Positions 34,640-43,335 of a stretch of 64,000 bases of DNA are shown here, piece after piece. Under the pieces are notes generated by a model that was not told the origin of the DNA, did not search any database, and saw only the letters and a list, made by a program, of their open reading frames with translations. The position numbers were made by a program, and so were the translations under genes. The stretch covers positions 124,001 through 188,000 of the forward strand of contig NZ_JAQGLB010000007.1 in NCBI RefSeq assembly GCF_027853965.1, given 5' to 3'. This DNA comes from Saccharopolyspora indica. GTDB taxonomy: Bacteria > Actinomycetota > Actinomycetes > Mycobacteriales > Pseudonocardiaceae. Every line of letters starts with the position of its first letter. The first letter of the stretch is position 1.

Positions 34640-35329
34640 GTGACGCAGCCCACCGAACGTGCCGACCGCATCCTCGACGCGGCAGGCGAGCTCATGGTCC
34701 GGTTGGGCTACCGGAAGGTGACCATGGAGGACGTCGCCCGCCAGGCGGGCGTCGGGAAGGGCACCGTCTACCTGCACTGGCGCACCAAGGAGCAGCTGTT
34801 CGAGTCGCTCATCCAGCGGGCGGCGATGTCGCTGCTCAGCGAACTGGCAGCGGACCTGCGCCGCGATCCGCGGGAGATCCAGCCGCACCGCTTCATGCGC
34901 TCCGCGTACCTCATCACCCAGCGCCACCCGCTGCTGCGGGCGCTGGCCACCGCGGACAAGGAGCTGCTCGGAAACCTCACGAACTCCCCGGTGCGCAGCC
35001 GGGAGAGGGAGATCTCCGACCGGTACAACGCGCTGATCATCAAGCACGGCCTGGTGCGCGAGGACATCCCGCACCTGGTCTACGCGATGAACGCGACGAA
35101 CACCGGCTTCTACGCCGTCGGTTCCATCCCGCACGACGCGCCGGACATCGACGACGAGACGGCGGCCGACGTCCTGGCCCACACCGTCCGGCACGCCTTC
35201 GAACCCGAAGGCGACCCCGATCCCGCTTCGCTGACCTCGGCCGCGAACGAGATCGCCGACCTGTTCGACGAACTGACCAAGACCTACCGGGAGCGGATAT
35301 ACGCCGCCCCCGGAACCGAGCGGGGTTGA
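34640..35329 (+). CDS. TetR-family regulator of the adjacent P450
   Basis: 229 residues from GTG 34640 (CCGGAGGTG upstream). The helix-turn-helix is GYRKVTMEDVARQAGVGKGTVYLHWRTKEQL at about 23-53. The C-terminal ligand domain runs to 229. The gene ends 35 bases before the P450 start. A triple half-site operator precedes it, so it probably represses itself and the P450 until a ligand binds. Confidence 0.9.
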   Translation: MTQPTERADRILDAAGELMVRLGYRKVTMEDVARQAGVGKGTVYLHWRTKEQLFESLIQRAAMSLLSELAADLRRDPREIQPHRFMRSAYLITQRHPLLRALATADKELLGNLTNSPVRSREREISDRYNALIIKHGLVREDIPHLVYAMNATNTGFYAVGSIPHDAPDIDDETAADVLAHTVRHAFEPEGDPDPASLTSAANEIADLFDELTKTYRERIYAAPGTERG

Positions 35330-35364
35330 TCCCACCGCTCGACCACCACGGAAAGGGGCAACAG

Positions 35365-36549
35365 ATGACGACCCTCGCCGACACCTGGGGAATAAACGAG
35401 GCGCAGTTCTGGCTGCGCGGTGTTCGCCCGGAGAAGCCGGTGGAGCACGACGAGGCGGCGGGCATGTGGAACGTCTACGGATACCCCGAGATCCTGCAGG
35501 CGCTGAGCGACCACGCCACCTTCTCCTCCGCCACCCAGCGCCTGGTCCCGGAGACCGGCGACAGGTTCTCCGAGGGGAACCTGGTGCAGATGGACCCGCC
35601 GGAGCACCACAAGCTGCGCAAGCTGGTCAGCCACGCCTTCACCCCGAAGGTCGTCGCGGATCTGGAGCCCCGCATCGCCGAGCTCACCCACGAGCTGCTC
35701 GACGCGATCCCCGGTGACCGCACCGAGCTGGTCGCCGACCTCGCCTACCCGCTGCCGGTCATCGTGATCGCCGAGCTGCTGGGCGTGCCGAGCAGCGACC
35801 GCGGGCTGTTCAAGAAGTGGGTCGACGCGATGTTCGACAGCTCCGACCAGTTCTCGCTCAAGGAGCAGACCAAGGAGCAGGAGGAGTACGTCGCCAAGGC
35901 CATGGACCAGGTCCAGCAGCTGACCGACTACCTGGTCGAGCACGCCCAGGAGCGGCGCAGGCAGCCGCGGGAGGACCTGCTGTCCAAACTGGTCCTGGCC
36001 GAGGTGGACGGAGTGCGGCTCACCGACGCCGAGGTGGCCAACTTCGGGATGGTGCTGCTCATCGCCGGGCACATCACCACCACGATGCTGCTGGGCAACA
36101 CGGTGCTGTGCCTGGACGCCCACCCCGACCAGTTCGCCAAGCTGCGCGCGGACCGGTCGCTGGTGCCCAGCGCCATCGAGGAGTCGCTGCGCTTCTTCAG
36201 CCCGTTCGCGGCCGTGTCGCGGGCGACCAGCCACGCGACCGAGCTGGGCGGGCAGGTCATCCCGGCCGACCAGCTGGTGCTGCTCTGGGTGGCGGCGGGC
36301 AACCGGGATCCGCGGCAGTTCACCGACCCGGACGTCTTCGACATCACCCGCGAACCGAACTCGCAGGTCGCCTTCGGCCGCGGCATCCACTTCTGCCTGG
36401 GCGCCCCGCTGGCCCGGTTGGAAGGACGGGTGGCGCTGAACATCCTGCTGGAGCGCTTCCCGAACCTGCGGACCGATCCGGCCGACGCTCCGGAGTTCCT
36501 CCCGAGCCCGGCGATGACCGGCGTGAAGCGGCTGCCGCTGCTCCTCTGA
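35365..36549 (+). CDS. Cytochrome P450 (bacterial class, CYP107-like)
   Basis: 394 residues, no membrane anchor. The heme motif FGRGIHFCLG (Cys ligand) and K-helix ESLRFF (E-x-x-R) are intact. The I-helix reads LIAGHITTTML: the conserved Thr is present, but the acidic residue normally before it (A-G-x-E/D-T) is Ile. MDPPEHHKLRKLVSHAFTP is the C-helix. It needs external ferredoxin and reductase, which are not encoded nearby. Substrate unknown; probably xenobiotic or secondary-metabolite oxidation induced via the TetR. Confidence 0.92.
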   Translation: MTTLADTWGINEAQFWLRGVRPEKPVEHDEAAGMWNVYGYPEILQALSDHATFSSATQRLVPETGDRFSEGNLVQMDPPEHHKLRKLVSHAFTPKVVADLEPRIAELTHELLDAIPGDRTELVADLAYPLPVIVIAELLGVPSSDRGLFKKWVDAMFDSSDQFSLKEQTKEQEEYVAKAMDQVQQLTDYLVEHAQERRRQPREDLLSKLVLAEVDGVRLTDAEVANFGMVLLIAGHITTTMLLGNTVLCLDAHPDQFAKLRADRSLVPSAIEESLRFFSPFAAVSRATSHATELGGQVIPADQLVLLWVAAGNRDPRQFTDPDVFDITREPNSQVAFGRGIHFCLGAPLARLEGRVALNILLERFPNLRTDPADAPEFLPSPAMTGVKRLPLLL

Positions 36550-36570
36550 GACGGGGTCGGGGGACCCACC

Positions 36571-36606
36571 GGTGGAGCGGGCGGACCGGGGACCGTCCGC
36601 TCCACC
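36571..36606. terminator. Bidirectional terminator between P450 and MFS genes
   Basis: Arms GGTGGAGCGG (36571-36580) and CCGCTCCACC (36597-36606) with a 16-base loop, between convergent stops. Confidence 0.75.
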
Positions 36607-36613
36607 AACCCGT

Positions 36614-37783
36614 TCACGCAGGCACCGCTTCGCGTTCGCTCGCGGCGACCGGCTCAGCGACCGGCATCCGCCAGAACAGGGCGAGGGCCAGCACGGCGAC
36701 CACGGCCGATGCCGGGCCCAGCGCCCACCAGCCCCACTGCGCGGCGACCGCGCCGCCGGTGATCCCGCCGAAGCCCATGCCCAGGTAGAGCGCGGAGGAG
36801 TTGAACGCGATCACCACCGCGGCGCCGGAGGGCGTCGACGAGATCAGCCGGTGCTGGACGGCGGGCATGATCCCCCAGCCACCGAGCCCCCACAGCACCA
36901 GCAGCGCTCCGGTGGCCATCAGCGAACCGCCCGCCAGCGGCAGGAAGGCCAGGCCGGCGGTGAGCAGCAGCAGCGAACCCGCGATGCCGACGCCCGAACC
37001 GAAGCGGTCGGTGATCCGGCCGACGACCGCGTTGCCCATCGCACCCGCGACCCCGTAGACGAACAGCAGCACGCCGAGCGTGCCCGCGCCCGCGCCGGTC
37101 AGCGCGGACAGCATCGGCGAGGCGTAGGTGTAGGCGGCGAAGTCGGCGAGGGAGGCGAGCATCGAGACCACCAGCACCCGCACGACGGTGCGGTTGCGCA
37201 GCACCGAGATCCGCTCGCCGAGCCGCATCGCAGGCGGCGCCGGGACCGGCGGCAGCGCCAGCAGGGCCGTCGAGGCGAGCACGCCGAGCCCCGCGATCAT
37301 CCAGAACAAGCCCTGGTACCCGACGGATTCCTCCAGCAGGACGCCCAGCGGTACGCCGATCACCGTGGCCAGCGTCAGCCCGCCGAGCACCATCGACACC
37401 GCGCGGCCGCGGCGGTCCAGCGGCACCAGGTCGGCGGCGATCACCACCGCGGTCGGCGTGAACAGGCTCGCGCCCAGCGCGCCCAGCACGCGCGCGGCGG
37501 TGAGGGTGCCGAAGTCCGGCGCGAGCGCGGTGGCGATGTTGCCCACCACGAACAGCGCCAGCGACAGCCACAGCAGCCGTCTGCGCTCCCACCGTCCGAC
37601 CGCGGTGGACAGCACCGGTGCGCTGATCGCATAGGTGAGGGCGTGCACGGTGACCAGCTGGCCCGCGGTGGTCACCGGCACTCCGACGTGCTCGGCGATC
37701 GCCGGGAGCACCCCGGCGACCAGGTAGGACCCGGTGTTGATGACGAAGGTGCCGACGGCGAGCACCAGGAGCCGGAAGTGCAT
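36614..37783 (-). CDS. MFS transporter (DHA1/AraJ-like efflux family)
   Basis: 389 residues with 12 membrane segments. FVINTGSYLVAGVLPAIAEHVGV and the motif A region around STAVGRWERRRLLWLSL are typical of DHA1 exporters such as AraJ and PbuE. The second half has the equivalent GRITDRFGSGVGIAG. It probably exports a small organic compound. Convergent with the P450. No regulator lies immediately upstream. Confidence 0.87.
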   Translation of the reverse strand: MHFRLLVLAVGTFVINTGSYLVAGVLPAIAEHVGVPVTTAGQLVTVHALTYAISAPVLSTAVGRWERRRLLWLSLALFVVGNIATALAPDFGTLTAARVLGALGASLFTPTAVVIAADLVPLDRRGRAVSMVLGGLTLATVIGVPLGVLLEESVGYQGLFWMIAGLGVLASTALLALPPVPAPPAMRLGERISVLRNRTVVRVLVVSMLASLADFAAYTYASPMLSALTGAGAGTLGVLLFVYGVAGAMGNAVVGRITDRFGSGVGIAGSLLLLTAGLAFLPLAGGSLMATGALLVLWGLGGWGIMPAVQHRLISSTPSGAAVVIAFNSSALYLGMGFGGITGGAVAAQWGWWALGPASAVVAVLALALFWRMPVAEPVAASEREAVPA

Positions 37784-38239
37784 TGGCTTCCCTCGGGATG
37801 GCGGGGCGGGCAGGGCAGCACGGATCGCGCGACGACCCGCGGGCCGATCGCGTGGAGCTGGGAGACCGCGGCCTCGTCAGGGCACGACGGGGCCGGCGGA
37901 GTGGAGTGTTCGGTTGGGGATGACCCTGCAACTGCGGACGGCCAAGAAGGCCAGACCCGTTCTCGGTGTCGGGTGGAACGACGGCCGCAACTCCGGCCGC
38001 ACCCGGCATTTCGATCGAGTCCCCACGCGCGTTAACACGCGTGATCCGGATCACAAGCGACGCGGCGTCGCCTCATCCTCATCGACGCGAAACACCTTGT
38101 GCCGCAACGCTTTCGAGAAGGTGAGCGCTACTCATGACCGACCGGTCGCTGCCGGTTTGCGGTTTCCGCAAAGAACTTTGCCGCTCCGGTCGAGGTCCGG
38201 GCAGATTGGCGGCAGCGAACACGACCGAGGTGAGGATTC
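37784..38239. other. Gene-free upstream region with a perfect palindrome
   Basis: 456 bases between the divergent MFS and methyltransferase starts. No frame looks like protein. The only structure I see is the palindrome at 38041-38054 and the neighbouring CGCGTTAACACGCG. Confidence 0.6.
38041..38054. promoter_or_regulatory. CRP-like palindrome
   Basis: GTGATCCGGATCAC is a perfect 14-base palindrome. It resembles a GTGA-N6-TCAC site for CRP/FNR-family regulators and lies 186 bases before the methyltransferase start. Confidence 0.4.
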
Positions 38240-38836
38240 ATGGACCAGCAGTTCTGGGACGACCGGTACCGCAGCCACGACCAGCTCTTCAGCGGAGCGC
38301 CCAACGCGGTGCTCGTCGCCGAGGCGAGCGATCTGCCGCCCGGGCAGGCGCTCGAAGTGGGCTGCGGCGAGGGCGCCGACGCGGTCTGGCTGGCGCGGCG
38401 CGGCTGGCGGGTCACCGCGATCGACATCTCCCGGGTGGCCCTGGAACGCGCCGCCGCGACCGGTGCGGACCTCGGCATCTCGTGGCAGCACGGCGACCCG
38501 ATGACCACGCCGCCGCCTGCCGGCGCGTTCGACCTGGTCTCCATCCAGTACTTCCCGCTCCGGCGCCAGCCCGGGCACACCGCGCTGCACGGCCTGCTGG
38601 CCGCCGTCGCCCCGGGCGGCACGCTGCTGTTCGGCGCCCACGCCCCCGAGGACGTGCCCTCGAACGCGGACTTCGACCCCGACGACTACTACCAGCCCGC
38701 CGACATCGCGGCGCTCCTCGACGACGACTGGACCGTCCTGGTCAACGAGAAGCGCCCGCGCCCGACTCCCCCGCCCGCGGGCACGCACCACATCAACGAC
38801 ACCGTCCTGCGGGCCCGGCGCGGCCCGGTCAGGTGA
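38240..38836 (+). CDS. Class I SAM-dependent methyltransferase
   Basis: 198 residues. N-terminal MDQQFWDDRYRSHDQLFSG, SAM-binding motif I ALEVGCGEGADAVWLARRGW (about 37-56), motif II VTAIDISRVALERA and PGGTLLFGAHAPED are the type-11 methyltransferase pattern, close to thiopurine/tellurite-type enzymes. Acceptor unknown. ATG preceded by CCGAGGTGAGG. No operon partner; the next gene starts 55 bases later in the same direction. Confidence 0.87.
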   Translation: MDQQFWDDRYRSHDQLFSGAPNAVLVAEASDLPPGQALEVGCGEGADAVWLARRGWRVTAIDISRVALERAAATGADLGISWQHGDPMTTPPPAGAFDLVSIQYFPLRRQPGHTALHGLLAAVAPGGTLLFGAHAPEDVPSNADFDPDDYYQPADIAALLDDDWTVLVNEKRPRPTPPPAGTHHINDTVLRARRGPVR

Positions 38837-38891
38837 CACCGGCCGGCAATTCGCTTGTTCCGGCGGCGCGGTCTGGGAGATTCTGCGCGGC

Positions 38892-39362
38892 ATGAGCAAT
38901 GCCACCGACACCTTCGCCGCCTGCCTGCGCGGGCTGGACGTGCCCGGTCAGGTCGTCGAGTTCGGCACCGAGGTGCCGACCGCCGCCGCGGCCGCCGAAC
39001 AGCTCGGCTGCGAGGTCGGCGCGATCGCCAACAGCCTCGTCTTCACCTGCGACGACGAGCCGCTGCTGATCATCGCCAGCGGCGCGCACCGGGTGGACAC
39101 CAAGCACGTCGCGCGGCTGCTCGGCAGCGGCCGGATCCGGCGCGCCACCCCGGAGTTCGTGCAGGACGCCACCGGTCAGCCGGTCGGCGGCGTCGGGCCG
39201 GTGGGGCATCCGCAGCCGATCCGCACGGTGGTGGACCGGATGCTCGCCGATCACCCGGTGGTGTGGGCGGGTGCGGGGACCAAGCACGCGATGTTCCCGA
39301 CGACCTTCGACGAGCTGGTGCGGATCACCGGCGGCCTCCCCTCCGAGGTGGAGACACCCTGA
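38892..39362 (+). CDS. YbaK/EbsC-family aminoacyl-tRNA deacylase
   Basis: 156 residues, the standalone editing-domain size. TAAAAAEQLGCEVGAIANSLVF, the lysine-containing DTKHVARLLG, and GVGPVGHPQPIRTVVD with WAGAGTKHAMFPTTFDEL near the end match the YbaK/ProX fold. Such proteins deacylate mischarged tRNA, for example Cys- or Ala-tRNA-Pro. Its stop lies within the outer arm of the long compound hairpin. Confidence 0.88.
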   Translation: MSNATDTFAACLRGLDVPGQVVEFGTEVPTAAAAAEQLGCEVGAIANSLVFTCDDEPLLIIASGAHRVDTKHVARLLGSGRIRRATPEFVQDATGQPVGGVGPVGHPQPIRTVVDRMLADHPVVWAGAGTKHAMFPTTFDELVRITGGLPSEVETP

Positions 39363-39458
39363 ACGCACGGTTTCCGCTGTTCAGGACCCGTGAGTGGTTT
39401 GTGGGGCTATAACACCCCAAACCACTCACGGTCTTTCACCTGCGGAAACCGTGCGTTC
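39361..39458. repeat. Nested compound inverted repeat
   Basis: Outer perfect 17-base arms GAACGCACGGTTTCCGC (39361-39377) and its complement (39442-39458). Nested inside are 14-base arms CCGTGAGTGGTTTG (39388-39401) and CAAACCACTCACGG (39418-39431), with GGGG/CCCC at the tip. It fills the gap between convergent genes and should terminate both. Confidence 0.88.
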
Positions 39459-39475
39459 ATCGCGGGAGCAGCTGC

Positions 39476-40252
39476 TCAGACGCCGGGGTCGAAGCGGCCG
39501 TCGATCGCCGTCCAGCCGCCCTCCACCAGCTGCAGGCTGCCGGTCACGTAGGACGAGGCGTCCGAGGCCAGGTACACCACGGCACCCGCGATCTCCTCCG
39601 CCTTCGCCCACCGCTGCAACGCGGTCTTGCGCGCGTACGCGCCGTACCAGGCCTCGTCGGACTTGATCTGCTCGGTCAGCGGCGTCTCGAACGGGCCCGG
39701 CGCGATGGCGTTGACCCGCACGCCCCGCGGCCCCAGCTCCGCGGCCAGCGCGCGGGACAGCTGCACCACACCGGCCTTGGTCGCGGCGTAGATGCCCTGG
39801 CCCGGCTCGACCACCTCGGCCCGGAAGCTGGCGAAGGCGATGATGCTGCCGCGCCCGCGCTCGGCCATCCGCGCGCCGAACTCGCGCAGCAGCCGGTAGG
39901 TGCCCTTCAGGTTGACGTCGACGACGCGCTCGAACTCCTCGTCGGTGGTGTCCACCAGGCGCTTCCGGACGTTGATGCCGGGCGTCACGACCAGCACGTC
40001 CGCGTCGGCCTCGGTCTCCGCGAGCTCGCGGATCTGCGCGCTCTCGCGCACGTCCAGCTCACGCCGGATCGCCTCGTGGCCGAGCTGCCGGATCGACTCC
40101 GCGGTCCCTTCCGCACCCGCGGCGTCCACGTCCGCGACCACCACCCGCGCGCCGAACTCGGCCAGGGCGATCGCGCTGGCGCGCCCCAGCCCGCTACCGC
40201 CACCGACGACCACGGCCTTGCGCCCGTCGAGCTGGAAGAGATCGGCCGCCAT
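39476..40252 (-). CDS. Short-chain dehydrogenase/reductase
   Basis: 258 residues. The cofactor loop is VGGGSGLGRASA (16-27), Asp in VVADVD sets NAD(H) preference, the catalytic Ser is in IAFASFRAEV and Tyr/Lys in GIYAATKAG. The C-terminal motif is YLASDASSYVTGSLQLVEGGW. The usual N-N-A-G motif after beta-4 reads VVTPGIN, so the structural Asn is shifted or lost. Such FabG-like enzymes reduce or oxidise sugar or keto acids; substrate unknown. It is 54 bases upstream of, and divergent in function from, the O-methyltransferase on the same strand. Confidence 0.87.
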   Translation of the reverse strand: MAADLFQLDGRKAVVVGGGSGLGRASAIALAEFGARVVVADVDAAGAEGTAESIRQLGHEAIRRELDVRESAQIRELAETEADADVLVVTPGINVRKRLVDTTDEEFERVVDVNLKGTYRLLREFGARMAERGRGSIIAFASFRAEVVEPGQGIYAATKAGVVQLSRALAAELGPRGVRVNAIAPGPFETPLTEQIKSDEAWYGAYARKTALQRWAKAEEIAGAVVYLASDASSYVTGSLQLVEGGWTAIDGRFDPGV

Positions 40253-40305
40253 GAACTACCTCCCGACCGTCCACAAGGGACGTGAGTGCAGATCCGATCG
40301 GCAGA

Positions 40306-40974
40306 TCATTCCTCCTCGGACAGCACCAGGGCAAGGGTGAACCCGTCGTGCCCCTTCGCCCCGACGGTCTGGATCGCGGTCGCCATCGCGCGCGGTTCGG
40401 CGGCGAGCAGCTCGTGGAACCGGCGCACGCCCTGGATCTCCGCGTCGAGGTCGGCCTCGTCGACCACCGCACCCCGGCGCACCACGTTGTCCACGACCAC
40501 CAGCCCGCCGGGCCGCGTGAGCTCGAGCGCCCACCGGAAGTACTCGGGGACGTTGGGCCGGTCGGCGTCGACGAAGACCAGGTCGAAGGTCTCCCCGGCC
40601 AGCTCCGGCAGCGTCTCCAGCGCCGCTCCGACGCGCACCTCCGCGAGCTCGTCGAGCCCGGCGCGGGCCAGGTTGGCGCGCGCGATCTCGGCGTGCGCCG
40701 GGTTGTGCTCCAGGGTGACCAACCTGCCGTCCGCCGGGAGCGCGCGGCCGAGCCAGATGGTGCTGTACCCGGCCAGCGTGCCGATCTCGAGGATGCGGCG
40801 GGCCCGCACCGTCCGGGCCAGGACCTGCAGGTACCTGCCCTGCAACGGCGAGACCGCGACGTGCGGGAGCCCGGCTTCGTCGGCGGCCCGCCGCGCGGCG
40901 ATCAGCACCGGGTCCTCCGGCGCGTACCGCTCGACCAGGTATTCGTCGACAGCTGTCCACTGCTCTTGTGCCAT
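40306..40974 (-). CDS. O-methyltransferase (COMT/caffeoyl-CoA type)
   Basis: 222 residues from ATG 40974. RRILEIGTLAGYSTIWLGRALP is motif I (about 60-81), followed by LVTLEHNPAHAEIARANL, FDLVFVDADRPNVPEYF (metal-binding Asp region) and GGLVVVDNVVRRGAVVD. This is the metal-dependent family-3 O-methyltransferase pattern, which methylates catechol-like hydroxyls with SAM. The gap to the SDR gene is 54 bases; the two may be co-transcribed. Confidence 0.9.
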   Translation of the reverse strand: MAQEQWTAVDEYLVERYAPEDPVLIAARRAADEAGLPHVAVSPLQGRYLQVLARTVRARRILEIGTLAGYSTIWLGRALPADGRLVTLEHNPAHAEIARANLARAGLDELAEVRVGAALETLPELAGETFDLVFVDADRPNVPEYFRWALELTRPGGLVVVDNVVRRGAVVDEADLDAEIQGVRRFHELLAAEPRAMATAIQTVGAKGHDGFTLALVLSEEE

Positions 40975-40996
40975 ACCGAGTTGCTTACTCCGCCCC

Positions 40997-41974
40997 TCAG
41001 CTCGCCGCGAGGGCATCGCTGCCGCGAAAAGTGTTGCGATAAGCACTCGGCGACACCCCGAGGGCCACCTGCAGGTGCTGGCGCAGCGACGCCGCCGTGC
41101 CGAACCCGGCGTCGGCCGCGACCCGCTCCACCGGCAGATCGGTCTCCTCCAGCAGCTGCCGCGCCCGCTCGATGCGCTGCTGGGTGAGCCACTGCAGCGG
41201 CGAGATCCCCACCTCGTCGCGGAACCGCCGGGTGAAGGTCCGCACGCTCATCGCCTCCTGCGCGGCCAGTTCGCGCAGCGACAGCGGCCGGTCCAGGTGC
41301 TCCAGCGCCCAGGCGCGGGCCCGCCGGGTGGACGAGATCTGCGGTTCCGGCACCGGGCGCAGGACGTACTGGGCCTGGCCGCCGTCGCGGTGCGGCGGCA
41401 CGACGGTCATGCGCGCGACCTCGTTGGCGACCGCCGCGCCGTGGTCGCGCCGGATCATGTGCAGGCACAGGTCGATCCCGGAGGCCTCGCCCGCCGAGGT
41501 GAGCACGTCGCCGTCCTCGGTGTAGAGCACGTCGGGGTCGAGCTGCACCGCGGGGAAGAACGCGCGGAAGCGGTCGCTGGAGATCCAGTGCGTGGTCGCC
41601 CGGCGGCCGTCCAGCAGGCCCGCGGCGGCCAGCACGAAGGCCCCGGTGCAGATCGAGGCGATGCGCGTGCCCGGCCGGATCCGGTCGAGCGCGGCGGCCA
41701 GCTGCGGGCCGAGCCGCCCCTCGGTCTCGGTCTCGTCGTACTCGTGGGTGGCCAGGACGATCACCGTGTCGGCGCCGTCGAGCGCCTCCGGGCCGTGCTC
41801 GACGCGGATCGGGAAGTCCGCGTCGGTGCGCACTTCGCCCGGGGTGAGCGCGCAGGTCGTGACCTCGTACAGCGGCTCCCCGCCGGGAGTGCGCGCGCGG
41901 CCGAACAGCTGGTGCACCAACCCCAGCTCCATCGGCATGACTCCGTGCCGGACCAGTACCGCGATGCGATGCAT
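40997..41974 (-). CDS. GlxA/FtrA-like AraC regulator with DJ-1/PfpI domain
   Basis: 325 residues from ATG 41974. The N-terminal glutamine-amidotransferase-like (DJ-1/PfpI) domain has ASICTGAFVLAAAGLLDGR with the nucleophile-position Cys near 109 and the THW segment. The C-terminal AraC domain has PLSLRELAAQEAMSVRTFTRRFRDE and VAADAGFGTAASLRQHLQ. The DJ-1 part is normally a sensor, not an enzyme. Divergent from the MFS gene at 42047, its probable target. Confidence 0.9.
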   Translation of the reverse strand: MHRIAVLVRHGVMPMELGLVHQLFGRARTPGGEPLYEVTTCALTPGEVRTDADFPIRVEHGPEALDGADTVIVLATHEYDETETEGRLGPQLAAALDRIRPGTRIASICTGAFVLAAAGLLDGRRATTHWISSDRFRAFFPAVQLDPDVLYTEDGDVLTSAGEASGIDLCLHMIRRDHGAAVANEVARMTVVPPHRDGGQAQYVLRPVPEPQISSTRRARAWALEHLDRPLSLRELAAQEAMSVRTFTRRFRDEVGISPLQWLTQQRIERARQLLEETDLPVERVAADAGFGTAASLRQHLQVALGVSPSAYRNTFRGSDALAAS

Positions 41975-41993
41975 GGCCTGATTCTTGCACATA

Positions 41994-42010
41994 TTGGCCA
42001 TCGGGCCACT
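41994..42010. promoter_or_regulatory. Imperfect palindrome between AraC and MFS genes
   Basis: TTGGCCATCGGGCCACT: arms TGGCC/GGCCA around a short centre in the 72-base divergent gap. Possible AraC-type operator; short arms keep confidence low. Confidence 0.3.
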
Positions 42011-42046
42011 CGTTCCGGGGTGCCGCACCGAGCAGGGTCGGAGGGC

Positions 42047-43291
42047 ATGAGAACCGATGTGCACCGCGCCTGGTGGGTAGCCGCCGTCACCGCCCTGGTC
42101 GTCGTCGCCGCAGGTGCCTGCGCCACCACCGCGGGCCTGCTGGTGACCCCGATGCACCGCGAGTTCGGCTGGTCGCACGGCACCATCGGGATCGCGGTGT
42201 CGGCGAACATGGTGCTGTACGGGCTGACCGCGCCGTTCTCCGCCGCGCTGGTGGACCGCTTCGGCATCCGGCGCACGGCGGTGGGGGCGCTGTCGCTGAT
42301 CGCCGCCGGAGCCGCGATCACCACGGCCGTTTCCGCGCCCTGGCAGCTGATCGCCGGCTGGGGCGTGCTGGTCGGGATCGGCTGCGGTGGGCTGGCGACG
42401 ACGTTCGCCGCGACCGTCGCGCACCGCTGGTTCGCCGCCCGGCGCGGCCTGGTGACCGGTGCCCTGACCGCCGCCACCGTCGTCGGCCAGTTCGCGTTCC
42501 TGCCGGTGATGTCCTGGGTGATCGACCACTTCGCGTGGCGCTCGGCGACCGTCGCGCTCGCGCTGATCGCGCTGGCCGCGGCACCGCTGGCCTGGTCCGC
42601 CTTCCGCGACCACCCGGCCGACCTCGGCCTGCGCCCGTACGGCGCGACGGCATTCGAACCGAAGCCGCGACCCGAACCCGGCGCCGCCCGCCGAACGCTC
42701 CGCGTGCTGCTCGACTCCGCGCGGACCGGCCCGTTCTGGCTGCTGGCAGGCACTTTCGCGATCTGCGGCGCCTCCACCAACGGGATCATGTGGACCCACT
42801 TCGCCTCCGCCGCGCACGACCACGGCATGCCGACGACCATCGCCGCTTCGGTGCTGGCGGTCATCGGCGTGGTCAACGTGGCGGGCACGGTCGCCTCCGG
42901 CTGGCTCACCGACCGGTTCAGCCCCCGGCTGCTGCTGGCCGGCTGCTACGGCCTGCGCGGGACGTCCCTGCTGTTCCTGCCGTCGCTGCTGGCACCGACG
43001 GTGCAGCCCGGGATGATCGCGTTCGCGGTCCTGTTCGGCCTGCTCGACGTCGCCACGGTCCCGCCGACGATCGCCCTGTGCCGGGAGATCTTCGGCGCGG
43101 ACGGCGCGATCGTCTTCGGCTGGGTGAGCACGGCCCACCAGCTGGGCGCCGGACTGGTGGCGCTCGGCGGCGGCGTGGCGCGCGACCTCATGGGCACCTA
43201 CGACGCGGTGTGGATCAGCGCCGCGGCCCTGTGCGCGATGGGTGCCCTGCTGGCCGCGACGATCAGGCGGACCGCGGTTCGAACGGCGTAG
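42047..43291 (+). CDS. MFS transporter (monocarboxylate/oxalate-formate-like family)
   Basis: 414 residues from ATG 42047 (GTCGGAGGGC upstream). Twelve membrane segments, FGWSHGTIGIAVSANMVLYGLTAPFSAALVDRFG and motif A-like DRFGIRRTAVGAL are typical of MFS proteins of the OFA/MCT-like group. It also has FRDHPADLGLRPYG in the central loop. Regulated, by position, by the divergent DJ-1/AraC protein. Substrate unknown. Confidence 0.85.
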   Translation: MRTDVHRAWWVAAVTALVVVAAGACATTAGLLVTPMHREFGWSHGTIGIAVSANMVLYGLTAPFSAALVDRFGIRRTAVGALSLIAAGAAITTAVSAPWQLIAGWGVLVGIGCGGLATTFAATVAHRWFAARRGLVTGALTAATVVGQFAFLPVMSWVIDHFAWRSATVALALIALAAAPLAWSAFRDHPADLGLRPYGATAFEPKPRPEPGAARRTLRVLLDSARTGPFWLLAGTFAICGASTNGIMWTHFASAAHDHGMPTTIAASVLAVIGVVNVAGTVASGWLTDRFSPRLLLAGCYGLRGTSLLFLPSLLAPTVQPGMIAFAVLFGLLDVATVPPTIALCREIFGADGAIVFGWVSTAHQLGAGLVALGGGVARDLMGTYDAVWISAAALCAMGALLAATIRRTAVRTA

Positions 43292-43294
43292 AAA

Positions 43295-43324
43295 AGCGCC
43301 CGGCCGGAATCCCGGCCGGGCGCT
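43295..43324. terminator. Bidirectional terminator
   Basis: Perfect 13-base arms AGCGCCCGGCCGG (43295-43307) and CCGGCCGGGCGCT (43312-43324) with a four-base loop, preceded by GAAA; between convergent genes. Confidence 0.85.
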
Positions 43325-43335
43325 CCTGGGAAGGG

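Noticed and set aside
40286-43291. 1001-residue plus-strand frame upstream of the MFS start
   Set aside because: The MFS region begins at the ATG at 42047; the preceding 580 residues are antisense to the O-methyltransferase and AraC genes.
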